Shown here: positions 1 to 8,412 of the stretch, piece after piece
Numbering within the stretch: the first letter of the stretch is position 1
Layout: every line of letters starts with the position of its first letter
Assembly: GCA_964513655.1 (NCBI GenBank)
Contig: CAZENQ010000019.1
Location: 1 to 43,954, forward strand
Reading direction: 5' to 3'
Origin: G020350405 sp964513655
Lineage (GTDB): Bacteria > Planctomycetota > Phycisphaerae > Sedimentisphaerales > Anaerobacaceae
DNA length: 43,954 nt
The notes under the pieces: model-generated
Seen by the model: only the letters and a program-made list of their open reading frames with translations
Told to the model about the DNA's origin: nothing
Database searches by the model: none
Position numbers and translations under genes: made by a program

Positions 1-5
1 GTCCT

Positions 6-82
6 CTCGGGGGAAATCGGGGGGATTTCGGGGGAAAACGGGGGAAATCGGGGGATTTTCGAGGAAAATCGGGGTATTTACG
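6..82. repeat. G-rich short tandem repeat
   Basis: About seven degenerate units of 10-11 bases run head to tail. Each starts with C and a run of 4-6 G, followed by AAAT or ATTT. The G runs are separated by 5-6 bases, so the plus strand could in principle form a G-quadruplex. The window starts inside or just before the array, so its full length is unknown. No gene overlaps it. Confidence 0.75.
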
Positions 83-851
83 GATTAAATCAGGGTACCT
101 GCAGCGCCAATAACGGCGACCCTGCCTCGCCCTGACTTCGCCAGGCCTACGCCGCGGCAAGCATGATAAAAAAATGTAAAACGAAACCAATTTTCGAAGG
201 GCAAAAATAAACATAAGCTCAGCTATAACAAAGACTTACGAAAACAAACAACCTGGCAGACCCGCCCAAACAAAACCAATCTTGCCCGCGCCCGGCCCTC
301 AATTTTTTCTCCAACTCATTAACTCATCTACGCATTTACTCATCCACGCATTCGCCGCTCAAAACCTGTCGCAAACCGACAGGAAATTCGCCAATATGCG
401 ACAACTTTCCCTGTGGACTTGTGCCCCCACAAACGGCACAAATTCACTCCCGGCCCCCACCCCGCCACTCCTTTGCCCCTCCAAACCCCCCATTTTAACG
501 CTAAATTTTTCCTAAACTTTCACACTTTGAAACACTTTCAAACACTTATTCGAGCGCAATTCCGCCCCTTTTTGTAAGTTTCACCCAACTTTGTCACACT
601 TTTTCACACTTTGAAACACTTTTCCGAACTCTCGACCCTCGTTTTTAGCTCAATATCAAAGGTGCCCCCGCACCTGACAAATTCCCCACCCCCATTTTTA
701 ACCCAAAATCAAAGGTGCAATTCCTTTTGCCTTTTCACTTTTAACTTCCTCTCCACCCCCAATTTTACTCCTGATATTGCGGAATTTCTCTGGATTTAAA
801 CAGTCACAATTGTTAAAACTGTACGAAAATCAAATAAATAGGGACTAAATA
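83..851. other. Intergenic region without a recognisable gene
   Basis: About 770 bases with no convincing coding sequence. The short open frames have low-complexity Pro/Ser/Leu composition and no ribosome binding site. The stretch is pyrimidine-rich on the plus strand. It contains scattered copies of CACTTT and of CACTTTGAAACACTTT (near 523 and 606), and the ten-mer TCAAAGGTGC twice (near 656 and 709). These look like degenerate intergenic repeats. The promoter of the PAC2 gene at 852 must lie near the end, but I could not define it. Confidence 0.5.
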
Positions 852-1721
852 ATGCCACCAGACAAACTACAAGTCTATCACCGGCCGACACTTAACTCAC
901 CTCGCATCCTCCTCGGCCTCTCAGGATGGATGGACGGCGGAAAAGTCTCCACTGGTACAATCGAGTGCCTTATTGAAAAACTCAACGCCCAAAAATTCGC
1001 CCAAATCGACCCCGAAGGTTTCTATTTATACAGCTTCCCCGCCGCAATGGAAATAACTGCCCTCTTCAGACCACACACGAAGATAAAGGACGGTCTCATA
1101 AAGACTTATGAAGCCCCCACAAATACCTTTTACGCCAGCGAACAACACAATCTTATACTCTTTTTGGGCGAAGAACCTAATCTGCACTGGCAGCAGTTCG
1201 CAGAATGTATCTTCTCGCTGTCCTCGAAATTCGCCGTCAGCACAATATATTTCATAGGCAGCGTCGCCGGCCTTGTACCCCATACAAGGGAACCGAGGCT
1301 CTTTTGCTCGGTTTCTGACGAAAAACTCAAGGAAACCATCCGCCATTATGGTGTAAACTTCGCCAATTATGAAGGCCCGGCCAGTATCGTCACTTACCTT
1401 ACCTCTAATGCTCCTAACCACAGTTTGGCCATGGCGAGCCTCGTCGCCACCATCCCCGCCTACGTGCAGGGTAATAACCCAAAGTGTGTAGAAGCAGTAA
1501 CAAGACGCCTGGCGGGCATTTTGGGGCTAAAACTTGAACTTGACGACCTGCGGGATATCAGCGACGAGTTCGAAAAGAAACTGACCGATGTCGTACAGAA
1601 CCAGCCTGAATTGGCCAGCAACATCACCAAGCTGGAGGAGGACTACGATAATGAGATTTTCGACAGCGAAATGGGTGAGCTGAAGAAGTGGCTCCACCAG
1701 CAGGGAATCAGATTAGACTAA
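852..1721 (+). CDS. PAC2 family protein
   Basis: The 289-aa product looks like a PAC2-family protein, the family of archaeal, bacterial and eukaryotic proteins related to proteasome assembly chaperones. Bacterial members have no settled role. Visible family features are the N-terminal LLGLSGWMDGG segment (about residues 20-30), the central FIGSVAGLVPHTREP segment (about 134-148) with a small-residue turn before the next strand, and the GPASIVTYL segment (about 175-183). The C-terminal 60 residues are acidic and helical. The length is normal for the family. The start is the first ATG, with a weak GGGA 9-10 bases upstream. It is followed by an unrelated HAD gene on the same strand after 186 bases, so an operon is doubtful. 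Confidence 0.8.
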   Translation: MPPDKLQVYHRPTLNSPRILLGLSGWMDGGKVSTGTIECLIEKLNAQKFAQIDPEGFYLYSFPAAMEITALFRPHTKIKDGLIKTYEAPTNTFYASEQHNLILFLGEEPNLHWQQFAECIFSLSSKFAVSTIYFIGSVAGLVPHTREPRLFCSVSDEKLKETIRHYGVNFANYEGPASIVTYLTSNAPNHSLAMASLVATIPAYVQGNNPKCVEAVTRRLAGILGLKLELDDLRDISDEFEKKLTDVVQNQPELASNITKLEEDYDNEIFDSEMGELKKWLHQQGIRLD

Positions 1722-1907
1722 GACGTGAGCCTCATTTCCCGTTGCCTTATGAGAATAAAACGCAACTTAAGTGCGAAAAACGCATTTTTCGGTGTAGCTG
1801 CTGCAGTTCGCTACGGGGATTCTTAGCGCTTTACACCCCATAAAGCCTACTGCAAAATCAGACGGCAATAAGCACATGCGCATTTAATCGCTGATAAGTG
1901 GTAGAAA

Positions 1908-2570
1908 ATGACAGATATTGATAAAGACAAGGGTGTGATATTCGACTTAGATGGTGTGCTTATTGATACCGGTGAGTTCCATAAACAATCCTGGTATGGT
2001 TTGGCGCAAAAAGAGGGCTTTGACGCATCAGATGAGATTTTCTACAGTACCTTTGGCATGCAGAATTATCAGATAATCCCGATCTTTGCAGGGCGCAACT
2101 TGCCCGCGGAAGACATCGAACGGCTCTCTGAATGGAAAGAGAGGCGCTATCGTGAGCTTGCAGCAGGGAAACTGACGTTGCTGGCCGGAGCAAAGAACTT
2201 AATTGATGACCTCAAACACAAAGGCTTTCTGTTGGCCATAGGCACTTCGACACCACAAGTAAACCTTACCTTCATACTCGAACAAGTACCGCTGCTGAAC
2301 TGTTTTGACGCCTTTGTCACCGGTGAAGAGGTAAGTAAAGGCAAGCCCCAGCCGGATACATTCCTTAGAGCCGCCGAGAAACTCTCCCTGGCCCCTAATC
2401 GTTGTGCAGTAGTGGAAGACGCTGTGCAGGGGGTCGAAGCCGGCAAAGCAGCAGGAATGGCGGTAGTCGCGGTAACCACAACAAGAAGCCGAGAGGACCT
2501 AAAACAGGCGGATTTAATCGTGGACAGCTTGACACAATTGAAAGCTGAAGACTTCGTAAAACTGCTATAG
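1908..2570 (+). CDS. HAD-superfamily hydrolase, beta-phosphoglucomutase/phosphatase-like
   Basis: A 220-aa HAD-superfamily enzyme of the cap-containing phosphoglucomutase/phosphatase group, expected to act on a small phosphorylated metabolite in the cytoplasm. Motif I is FDLDGVLIDT (about residues 13-22), with the nucleophile and acid/base aspartates. Motif II is the GTSTP segment (about 112-116). Motif III is the Lys in SKGKPQPD (about 143-150). Motif IV is VVEDAVQGVEAG (about 167-178). A helical cap lies between motifs I and II. All catalytic residues are present and the length is typical. The substrate cannot be told from sequence: beta-phosphoglucomutase, phosphoglycolate phosphatase or a sugar-phosphate phosphatase are all possible. 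It converges on the amidohydrolase gene on the other strand, 66 bases away. Confidence 0.85.
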   Translation: MTDIDKDKGVIFDLDGVLIDTGEFHKQSWYGLAQKEGFDASDEIFYSTFGMQNYQIIPIFAGRNLPAEDIERLSEWKERRYRELAAGKLTLLAGAKNLIDDLKHKGFLLAIGTSTPQVNLTFILEQVPLLNCFDAFVTGEEVSKGKPQPDTFLRAAEKLSLAPNRCAVVEDAVQGVEAGKAAGMAVVAVTTTRSREDLKQADLIVDSLTQLKAEDFVKLL

Positions 2571-2636
2571 GATTCAATCAAGCAGCTCAAGAGCAGTGCC
2601 GGGTTTTGACAAAACGGGGACGATTTAATCAAGTCA

Positions 2637-4094
2637 TCATGCCCACGTTACATGCTTCAGAGCCTTTGTTTTTTCAGCAAGATTGAAGATATCTCGGGCG
2701 TTCTGATGCATTATCGGGTCAGTCAGCTCTAAGGCATTGTCTAAGCTAAGCCAACCTTCCTCTACCAACTCCGACAAAGCCAAGGTTATGCCTTGTCTGG
2801 CTATAATAGCATGGCCGAGAACCGGCTCCACCGGGCCGTAGTCGCCGCCGAATGTCAGAATTTTATTGGCCGGAGCAGTAACGAGGTATTTTTTCAAGAA
2901 GTCCTTGGCCGCAATCGGATTGATAATCCATGACCAACACATGTCCACACAGGCATTTGGGTAGTGCTTGGCAATGGAAATAAGCTCCTCATAATACGGG
3001 TAGCAGATGTGCATGAAAACAAATCTTGTTTCGGGAGCCATTCTGCATAAATCCGTTGCCGCCCCCGGATTTTGAACAAGCCGCGACAAAGGCATTCGCG
3101 GTTTCTTATCATCCCATATCGCATAATAGCCCGTGTGAAGTTTTATGGGAAGATTGCAATCGGTAGCTTTGTTAACAGCGTACCAGAACAAATGGTCCTC
3201 AAGGGCCTTCTGCTCCTTAGTAGTTAATGATTGGCCGTTCAGTTCTTTACTAAAGGCCTCCTCGACCTTCTCCGCCGGCACTTTCTCGTAATCGATGTTG
3301 CGGCTGTATGCATTTTGTGACTTAACGGCCACCGCGTATTTGGCATATTTATCAAACCACCAATCTATCACCCTATGCCAATCAGACAGCGAACTTACTT
3401 TGACTCCGGCGGGTTTGGCAAGTTTGAAATTAGGACCTGCCAACATCCCAACAATGCCTATATCCTGCATGAGTAGCGTTGGCATATTCGATTCTCTGAA
3501 ACCGTCCCCGCTATTTACCTGACACGATTCAATATTGGCCAAATCACACAAGATGCGTCTGTAAAATCTTGGGCGACGAACTTTTTCGTATTCGGTCTGG
3601 ACCTTTGCTACTGTTTTTGAGGAAAGCTCATCAACGCCGTAGAGTTCTTTGATTGCGATACGAACCGCCTGGCCGTAGCCGGTGTTCTTGATAAACAGCC
3701 AAAAGGGTTTAAGCAAAGTCCATTTCTTAAGAGGGTCAACTTTTGGTGAGAAAAAGCTATTGAAATCTTTTCGAGGCATTCCCACTGAACGCATGTCTGA
3801 GTCCAGGTAGTGCGCAAAAATTATTGACCAATCATCGCTTTTTTTTCTATACGTGCAGTAATTTCCGTTGAGGCGTTCGCTCTCATCGGGCAAGTGTTCG
3901 TGAGTGTCGATAAACGGCGTCTGGAAAACCTTCTCAAATACCTTTTTTCTTATATCGCTGGATTCGGAAGTTAAATCAGGTCTAATGGGTGTCTCTTGTT
4001 CGCCGCAAACCGTCTTTGAACTGACAAATGCAGCAGCAATCGCGCCCATCCCTTTGAGCGTAGTTCTTCTTGAAACCAAATTCTTATTCTTCAT
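2637..4094 (-). CDS. Tat-exported amidohydrolase-family protein
   Basis: A metal-dependent hydrolase of the amidohydrolase_2 type with a Tat signal. The N terminus from the chosen start has a twin-arginine motif, VSRRTTLKG, followed by a short Ala-rich hydrophobic stretch. The open frame extends 22 codons further upstream, but the ATG at 4094 puts the Tat motif near the N terminus and has AGG about 7 bases upstream, so I prefer it. Metal-binding signs are HEH in FIDTHEHLPDE (about residues 65-67), a His in KLHTGYYAI, a His in FVFMHICYPYY, and the Asp in FGGDYGP near the C terminus. The fold resembles uronate isomerase and amidohydrolase TIM barrels. The substrate is unknown. Export suggests action on an extracellular or periplasmic compound. 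Confidence 0.75.
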   Translation of the reverse strand: MKNKNLVSRRTTLKGMGAIAAAFVSSKTVCGEQETPIRPDLTSESSDIRKKVFEKVFQTPFIDTHEHLPDESERLNGNYCTYRKKSDDWSIIFAHYLDSDMRSVGMPRKDFNSFFSPKVDPLKKWTLLKPFWLFIKNTGYGQAVRIAIKELYGVDELSSKTVAKVQTEYEKVRRPRFYRRILCDLANIESCQVNSGDGFRESNMPTLLMQDIGIVGMLAGPNFKLAKPAGVKVSSLSDWHRVIDWWFDKYAKYAVAVKSQNAYSRNIDYEKVPAEKVEEAFSKELNGQSLTTKEQKALEDHLFWYAVNKATDCNLPIKLHTGYYAIWDDKKPRMPLSRLVQNPGAATDLCRMAPETRFVFMHICYPYYEELISIAKHYPNACVDMCWSWIINPIAAKDFLKKYLVTAPANKILTFGGDYGPVEPVLGHAIIARQGITLALSELVEEGWLSLDNALELTDPIMHQNARDIFNLAEKTKALKHVTWA

Positions 4095-4223
4095 GTTACC
4101 TGCCGTCCCGAATCCAATATTATTGCACAGACCGGTCTGATTGAAGCTTCCCAGCGTCAATCATTTGTTCACTACTACTCTGACCGTGAGTTTCTGCCTG
4201 TTAACCACCAGACAAGCTTGAAC

Positions 4224-4478
4224 TCAGTCGACGATCTTATAGACGGTATCGCCTTTTCTCACCCGCTCGGGTATTTTCACTCCAACAGAGTCTCCGGCCT
4301 TAGCCTCTTCAACGGGCGCATTGTCAATCTGCATTGACTCAACATCCAGTTCAAGGTCGGTGGTGTGACCCTTAATATGGATTTTATCCCCGACTTTTAA
4401 GGCCGCCGTTAACTCGATAGCAGCTACCACAGGTCGCGCAAAGAAATCCGATACCGTTCCAATTATCTCCTCAGACAT
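4224..4478 (-). CDS. Small protein resembling EF-Tu domain 2
   Basis: An 84-aa protein similar to the stand-alone 'translation elongation factor-like' proteins found in many bacteria and archaea. It corresponds to a single beta-barrel domain 2 of EF-Tu-type GTPases. The pattern GTVSDFFARPVVAAIEL, LKVGDKIHIKGHTTDLELDV, and AKAGDSVGVKIPERVRKGDTVYKI matches the strand order of that domain. No GTPase domain is present. The frame can be extended to a TTG at 4502, but the ATG at 4478 is preceded by GGAGATAGGAAG, a good ribosome binding site, so I use it. Its role is unknown. It stands alone between the amidohydrolase gene and the rearranged segment. Confidence 0.7.
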   Translation of the reverse strand: MSEEIIGTVSDFFARPVVAAIELTAALKVGDKIHIKGHTTDLELDVESMQIDNAPVEEAKAGDSVGVKIPERVRKGDTVYKIVD

Positions 4479-4655
4479 CTTCCTATCTCCATTAGGTTTC
4501 AAGTGACTTTCTTAAACTCAAACATACGCCATCTGGTATTGTAACCAATCCTCTTTCAAGGGCAACCCGGAATTCCTGCGTCCTTTCCCAAGAAGATGGC
4601 GATCAACCCGAGGTTTGAGAGATGAGGACCCCGCTGCTGGCTCTGAAGTGGAAAA

Positions 4656-4700
4656 AGCGGGCGATGGGATTCGAACCCACGACGTCCAGCTTGGGAAGCT
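4656..4700 (-). pseudogene. 3' half of a tRNA-Gly (CCC anticodon), truncated
   Basis: Read on the minus strand, this holds the last part of the anticodon stem, the loop TTCCCAA with anticodon CCC, the 3' side of the stem GCTGG, a 5-base variable region, the T arm with TTCGAAT, and the 3' acceptor strand CGCCCGC. CCA is not encoded. The 5' acceptor strand, D arm and most of the 5' anticodon stem are missing. Pairing breaks after three base pairs, and the sequence beyond is coding sequence of a RecB-like gene. The 5' half was not found nearby, so this is not an intron-split gene. Retention of the anticodon-to-3'-end part is what integration into a tRNA gene often leaves, but no integrase is present. 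Confidence 0.75.
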
Positions 4701-5353
4701 ATGTATTCAGATGGTTTCTTACCAAACACCTGCATGCCCCAGAGATATATCTTTTCGGTCTCATCAAGATGCGGAGGCAGCCCCTCAAGGTCAAACATTA
4801 CATAATTGTAGTTGTCGGGAATATTTGGTGACTCCATGATGGTTTCTTCCCCAGAAGCTAATGCGCGAGCCATCCTGAGAATCGATACGACCTGTTTTCC
4901 CACGCGCCTGCTCTGTTTTCCCCAAGGACGTCGAAATTCAGAAAGCTGGCTTTCATCATACTGGGACAGAAAGTCATCCACGGTCACCACGCCTTGCTCT
5001 CTCAAAGCCAGGGCAAGCCCTTGGTCAACTCCGGAGACCATCGCCACATCTTGGCTTTTATCCGCTCTTGGCCAACAGTACTCAAAGAATCCGCAGCCAC
5101 TGCATTTTGACCATCCAACAGGACTGTAAGGTTCTGAAGCCAACTGTCTGTAACTCAAAATTTCCTCCAATACCGACAAAGCCCCTGAACCTCCATCGTA
5201 GGGTACGGCCACAATTTCGCCAGTGCCACTATGGACCTGCAGTGCAACGGGAGTCTCTTTGAAAGACTGCTCATACAGCCACCCATAGAGTCCCATCTGA
5301 AGAAGGATCTCAAGATGATTCTTCTCATCGATGCGGCGTGAGATCTTCGAGTC
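4701..5353 (-). pseudogene. Internal fragment of a TM0106-type RecB-like nuclease gene
   Basis: An intact reading frame with both ends lost. It begins with DSKIS, which fits the D-x-K motif of PD-(D/E)XK nucleases, then LLQMGLYGWLY, which fits the Q-x3-Y motif. A Cys cluster, KCSGCGFFEYC, follows and resembles the iron-sulfur Cys set of Cas4/RecB-type nucleases. After a helical linker comes YVMFDLEG, the start of an RNase H/DnaQ-like exonuclease domain. This order matches the TM0106 family of putative RecB nucleases. The frame stays open past the junction to 4556, but from 4700 on it translates the tRNA piece and beyond, so that tail is not native. At the other end it joins a piece of RHS core in a different frame. 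No start codon of its own is likely, and it is probably not functional. Confidence 0.7.
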
Positions 5354-5354
5354 G

Positions 5355-5435
5355 CGTAGCCATCGTAATTGTAGCTTGCGGTTATGTCGCCGGCAGTGTC
5401 AGCGAGGTGCCTTACCGAGCCGTGGCCGTCATAGA
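5355..5435 (-). pseudogene. rhs: Short RHS core fragment
   Basis: About 81 bases nearly identical to the core of the large RHS gene (around 15185-15270). On the minus strand it covers the codons for YDGHGSVRHLADTAGDITAS and the following YNYDGY. It has no DP-x-G motif and no C-terminal domain, and its 3' edge runs straight into the RecB-like fragment. It is a recombination remnant, and marks the far end of the RHS array. Confidence 0.8.
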
Positions 5436-5449
5436 ATTTTCAATTTGCC

Positions 5450-5484
5450 AAAAGCAAAAAACAAGAGGCGCCGAAAGGCGCCTC
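5450..5484 (-). terminator. Intrinsic terminator after the last tip/partner module
   Basis: A perfect 8-bp GC-rich stem (GAGGCGCC/GGCGCCTC, 5465-5484) with a 4-base loop is followed on the minus strand by TTGTTTTTTGCTTTT. It lies about 105 bases past the stop codon of the lipoprotein gene at 5590 and so would end transcription of the array. Confidence 0.75.
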
Positions 5485-5589
5485 GAAAATGCTTTCTGAA
5501 CTCTACACACTAATATGCCTGCTAAAGAAAAGATTGTTAAGTGCTGGTTAATATTGGCACGATACGCTGTACGCCGATTTTGGCGCAGA

Positions 5590-5913
5590 TTAATTCTTGC
5601 AGCTTACGATTTCATAGATTCTTTTATTACTGTTCCATTTTGCGAGAAAACCAAGTTCCTTTAGTTTTTGTTTGTGAACATCAACCCATCCTTTAGTTTC
5701 ACCAGATGCAATACGGCCAGAATACTTATCTGGGTGTTCTAATACATCCAGCTCTTCTTTATTCCAACTATTAAGTTTTTCAAGTAATTCCTGTACTTCA
5801 GGAGGCACTTCTCCAGATATATCGGCCTTATTTGAGCACGCCAGAGTCAAGATGAGGACAAAAATCCCAAATGCCAACAATACAAAAATAGTATCTGAAA
5901 AGCCTAATTTCAT
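5590..5913 (-). CDS. Small lipoprotein, candidate immunity protein of RHS tip 5
   Basis: A 107-aa protein with a hydrophobic N-terminal segment ending in a lipobox, LTLACS, so probably a membrane-anchored lipoprotein. The mature part is about 80 residues, charged and helical (VPPEVQELLEKLNSWNKEELD), ending in a short mixed segment (GFLAKWNSNKRIYEIVSC). I recognise no family. The frame can start at a TTG at 5934, but the ATG at 5913 has AGGTG about 6 bases upstream. It lies about 90 bases downstream of the fifth RHS tip and just before a strong terminator. Small size, membrane anchoring and position fit an immunity protein, which is an inference from the layout. Confidence 0.65.
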   Translation of the reverse strand: MKLGFSDTIFVLLAFGIFVLILTLACSNKADISGEVPPEVQELLEKLNSWNKEELDVLEHPDKYSGRIASGETKGWVDVHKQKLKELGFLAKWNSNKRIYEIVSCKN

Positions 5914-6005
5914 ATTCACACCTGCCTTTCTCAATATCAGCTAATCCAAAATAAGCGATACACCTGCACATTGTCAAGCATTAATCTAATCTATTCATTC
6001 TATAT

Positions 6006-7043
6006 TTATGGATATGTAATAACACCACTGGAGTTATGAGTAACCTTCGCTTCCCAGTCAATACATTGAATAGCTTTATTCATCAATGTTGCAGCATTCA
6101 TAGTTCTCCCATCTTTGGGTACATCTTTTGTTTGAAAAATACACATTTTAAACTCCCATGAACGTTGGTATCCGGCCGGTGTATTAGGTGCATCAATTGC
6201 ACTATAAGTTTTAGGCTGACCTGGAACTTTATTGTAATTCCAACGACTTTGAGCATTACTCCAATATACAGGATCTGAGTCAACTGTGTCATAATCCCAG
6301 TCAGGGAAATCCATTGGTACAAGACCGCCCAAATGTCTAACTAAAGGATAATTGCCTGTGGATAAATGCTTCACAAAACCTTTCCCGAAATTGACTAAAC
6401 AAAAGTCCTTCGGATTACCTTTACTCACACTAAATCTGAACTCCACTCTTTTGGTAGACCCAGCCCACATATCACTGTGCTTCCAAAATCTTCCCAAGCG
6501 GCCCCGCTTCAAACTTTTACAGCCTGGAATGCTAAGTAATATAGCAGCTATCACAATAGTCACAACTATCCCAACCAAGCTAAATTTTCCGGTTGGGTCG
6601 ATGCGATTTATTGGATTTGCGTGGGCGTAGAGATACTTATGCAAACTCTGCGGGTCAAGTTTATTTCCAGAAAAATCGTCGATTCTGTTGAATCTGCCGG
6701 TTGCGGGGCTGTAGTAGCGCGCGCGGAGGTAGTACTGCTGGGTGTTCTTATCGTACATTTCGCCGGCGTAGAGCAGGGAGGTGGCGGCATTGGTGGGTGA
6801 GAAGTTCAGTGCCCGGCCGTAGCCATCGTAATTGTAACTTGCGGCTATAGTGCCTGTCGGGTTGGCGAGGTGCCTTACCGAGCCGTGGCCGTCGTAGAGC
6901 AGGTATTTCATATCGCTGTTTTGAGCCCGTGCGAGGACATCCAGGCCGAGTATGTAGGCCGTGTTAGGATCGGTATCGACGACCTGTCTTAATACCTGCG
7001 AATAGCCGGTGTGGTTGTACGGGTCGATGATGTACTTGGTCAC
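6006..7043 (-). CDS. Displaced RHS tip 5: core fragment plus C-terminal domain
   Basis: RHS homology runs in frame from about 7171, just after the preceding ankyrin gene, where a stop codon interrupts the frame. The open frame from the GTG at 7043 is 345 aa. Residues 1-150 are RHS core: KYIIDPYNHTGY, DGHGSVRHLAN, YDKNTQQYYLRARYYSP, then SLHKYLYAHANPINRIDPTG. After DPTG comes a hydrophobic segment (VGIVVTIVIAAILLSIPG) and about 175 residues with no family I recognise, containing several Trp and Tyr. The core matches tip 3 more closely than the intact RHS gene. Without a signal peptide or the rest of the RHS shell, it is unlikely to be delivered from here and is better seen as a stored or displaced C-terminal module. 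Its partner is the lipoprotein gene downstream. Confidence 0.75.
   Translation of the reverse strand: MTKYIIDPYNHTGYSQVLRQVVDTDPNTAYILGLDVLARAQNSDMKYLLYDGHGSVRHLANPTGTIAASYNYDGYGRALNFSPTNAATSLLYAGEMYDKNTQQYYLRARYYSPATGRFNRIDDFSGNKLDPQSLHKYLYAHANPINRIDPTGKFSLVGIVVTIVIAAILLSIPGCKSLKRGRLGRFWKHSDMWAGSTKRVEFRFSVSKGNPKDFCLVNFGKGFVKHLSTGNYPLVRHLGGLVPMDFPDWDYDTVDSDPVYWSNAQSRWNYNKVPGQPKTYSAIDAPNTPAGYQRSWEFKMCIFQTKDVPKDGRTMNAATLMNKAIQCIDWEAKVTHNSSGVITYP
6622..6770. repeat. RHS core repeat, copy in tip 5 (identical to 10884-11032)
   Basis: These 149 bases read identically to 10884-11032 in tip 3 when compared by eye. They encode the conserved core before DP-x-G, including the variant DDFSGNKLDPQ where the intact RHS gene and tips 2 and 4 have DPFAGNNRDPQ. 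Identity of this length is a substrate for homologous recombination and suggests recent gene conversion or duplication. Confidence 0.8.
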
Positions 7044-7180
7044 TTTCGCGCCATCATCAGCCTCGACGCGGATACCCTCCGGATTGTACTTGTAATTGAC
7101 CGTGGTGCCGCCTGCGATTACTGAGGAAAGGCGGTTGCGGTAGTCGTAAGTATATTCGCGGACTGTAGATTAAGCCCCTC

Positions 7181-8248
7181 TTATTCTCTTGCCCCGTGTC
7201 TACGCAACAGTTCAGCTATTTCTGTCCTGTTTTTTTCTGTCGCAAGCTTAAGCGGTGTTTTCCCCTCGGCATCTCTCACATTGGCATCAGCGCCCTTTTC
7301 AAGGAGTCTCTTCGCGACAAGCTGACGGTTCCTGTTTACGGCTTTATGGATTGGAGCTTGGCCATTTTTATCTAGCGCGTTGGCATCAGCACCACTGTCT
7401 ATCAGGACTTCTAAAACTGCCAAAAATCGTGTGCCGCTCTCCTCATCTGAATATAAGGCTGCATTAAGCGTTCTTTGAAAAACAGAATCTACGTATTTAG
7501 TGTTGTGTTTCTTGGAGATCAGATGCTGTACCTTGGGAATATCATTTTCAATAATCGCAATCCAAAGCAATTTTTCAGGTATCTTTATCGAGTTCCCAAG
7601 ACACATTCCAGATAGAGTCACTGTTATTGCCAAAGCAAAGACAAGCGCGAGGCGTGACCCATGTCCCCAAGTTACTGCTATCACCGACAGAACTGCTGTG
7701 AACAAAGCAAAAATAAGTGGGACAGGAACAACAGCGCTTTCGGCTACAAAATAGGTCGGTACAATAAGCGAAAACGCGAAGTACATAAGCAAAAATGCAT
7801 TAAGCGGCGTTGTCCGGGCTCCCTGATTGGGGAGACGCTTTCGCTGTTTGTAAGGTATATACCCCACTGCCAGGGCCCCGGTAACGAAGCCGGCGAGGAG
7901 GCAATACACAAGATTATTACGAGAGTGTGATAAAAAGGCTCCGACTGTGACCAATAAAAAGGTTAAGAAAAAGAATACCAGCGCCATGGTTGAAGTTTTC
8001 CGAGTTTCCTGATTCTTAGCAACATTTTCGGCTTGTTCTGCCTTGGCAATGAAGAACATTGACAGCAACCCGGAAACGAAATGTGGAAAAAGAAAGGCCC
8101 GCAGAAGATTCGGGTCGTGGAGAAAGATGCAAATGGGCGCAAGGAGTAAAAAAGACAATAACATCAAAATCAGTGCGAGAACTTGGTTGATTCTAACCTG
8201 CCTTTTCTGGGACGTCGACATTTTTTGGCCAGCACACAGACCGTCCAT
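7181..8248 (-). CDS. Membrane-anchored ankyrin-repeat protein, candidate immunity protein of RHS tip 4
   Basis: A 355-aa protein with two parts. Residues about 20-225 hold six or seven hydrophobic segments separated by short charged loops, so a polytopic membrane domain. Residues about 225-355 hold ankyrin repeats: IDSGADANALDKNGQAPIHK, LLEKGADANVRDAEGKTPL, then a last helix pair. The start at 8248 has GAGG about 9 bases upstream. A second ATG at 8221 is possible. Its C-terminal repeats resemble the ankyrin protein at 11211, with the same ending R(R/Q)HGA(R/K)E. Each of these two proteins follows one of the two homologous Cys-rich RHS tips. That pairing is the main reason for proposing an immunity role, with ankyrin repeats binding the toxin at the membrane. 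Confidence 0.7.
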   Translation of the reverse strand: MDGLCAGQKMSTSQKRQVRINQVLALILMLLSFLLLAPICIFLHDPNLLRAFLFPHFVSGLLSMFFIAKAEQAENVAKNQETRKTSTMALVFFFLTFLLVTVGAFLSHSRNNLVYCLLAGFVTGALAVGYIPYKQRKRLPNQGARTTPLNAFLLMYFAFSLIVPTYFVAESAVVPVPLIFALFTAVLSVIAVTWGHGSRLALVFALAITVTLSGMCLGNSIKIPEKLLWIAIIENDIPKVQHLISKKHNTKYVDSVFQRTLNAALYSDEESGTRFLAVLEVLIDSGADANALDKNGQAPIHKAVNRNRQLVAKRLLEKGADANVRDAEGKTPLKLATEKNRTEIAELLRRHGARE

Positions 8249-8412
8249 CGCTGATAACCTCGATTGTTCATCTAAAAGACGCTATATGCTATATGCTATG
8301 TGTTGGTGCTGACCGAGTCAACGATAAAAAACAACCGTTCTGAAGCCTCCCGTGCGCTGACATACTGTGGGCGGCGAGAGCGAAAAAGCAGACCAGGCGC
8401 ATTAGGCAAATG

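Noticed and set aside
282..799. Short open frames of 62-77 codons in the first 850 bases
   Set aside because: Pro/Ser/Phe-rich low-complexity translations, no ribosome binding site, and overlap with degenerate intergenic repeats.
4656..4760. tRNA-Gly split by an intron
   Set aside because: Sequence past the break is in-frame RecB-like coding sequence, and no 5' tRNA half is visible nearby, so truncation is more likely than an intron.
4615..4839. Plus-strand open frames across the tRNA fragment (for example 4615-4839)
   Set aside because: They consist of antisense tRNA and antisense RecB-like sequence. Similar short 'proteins' are a common false call over tRNA genes.
8281..8302. Tandem GCTATAT/GCTATG repeat as an attachment or regulatory site
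   Set aside because: Only three imperfect units in the spacer between the ankyrin gene and tip 4, with no second copy at another module edge.
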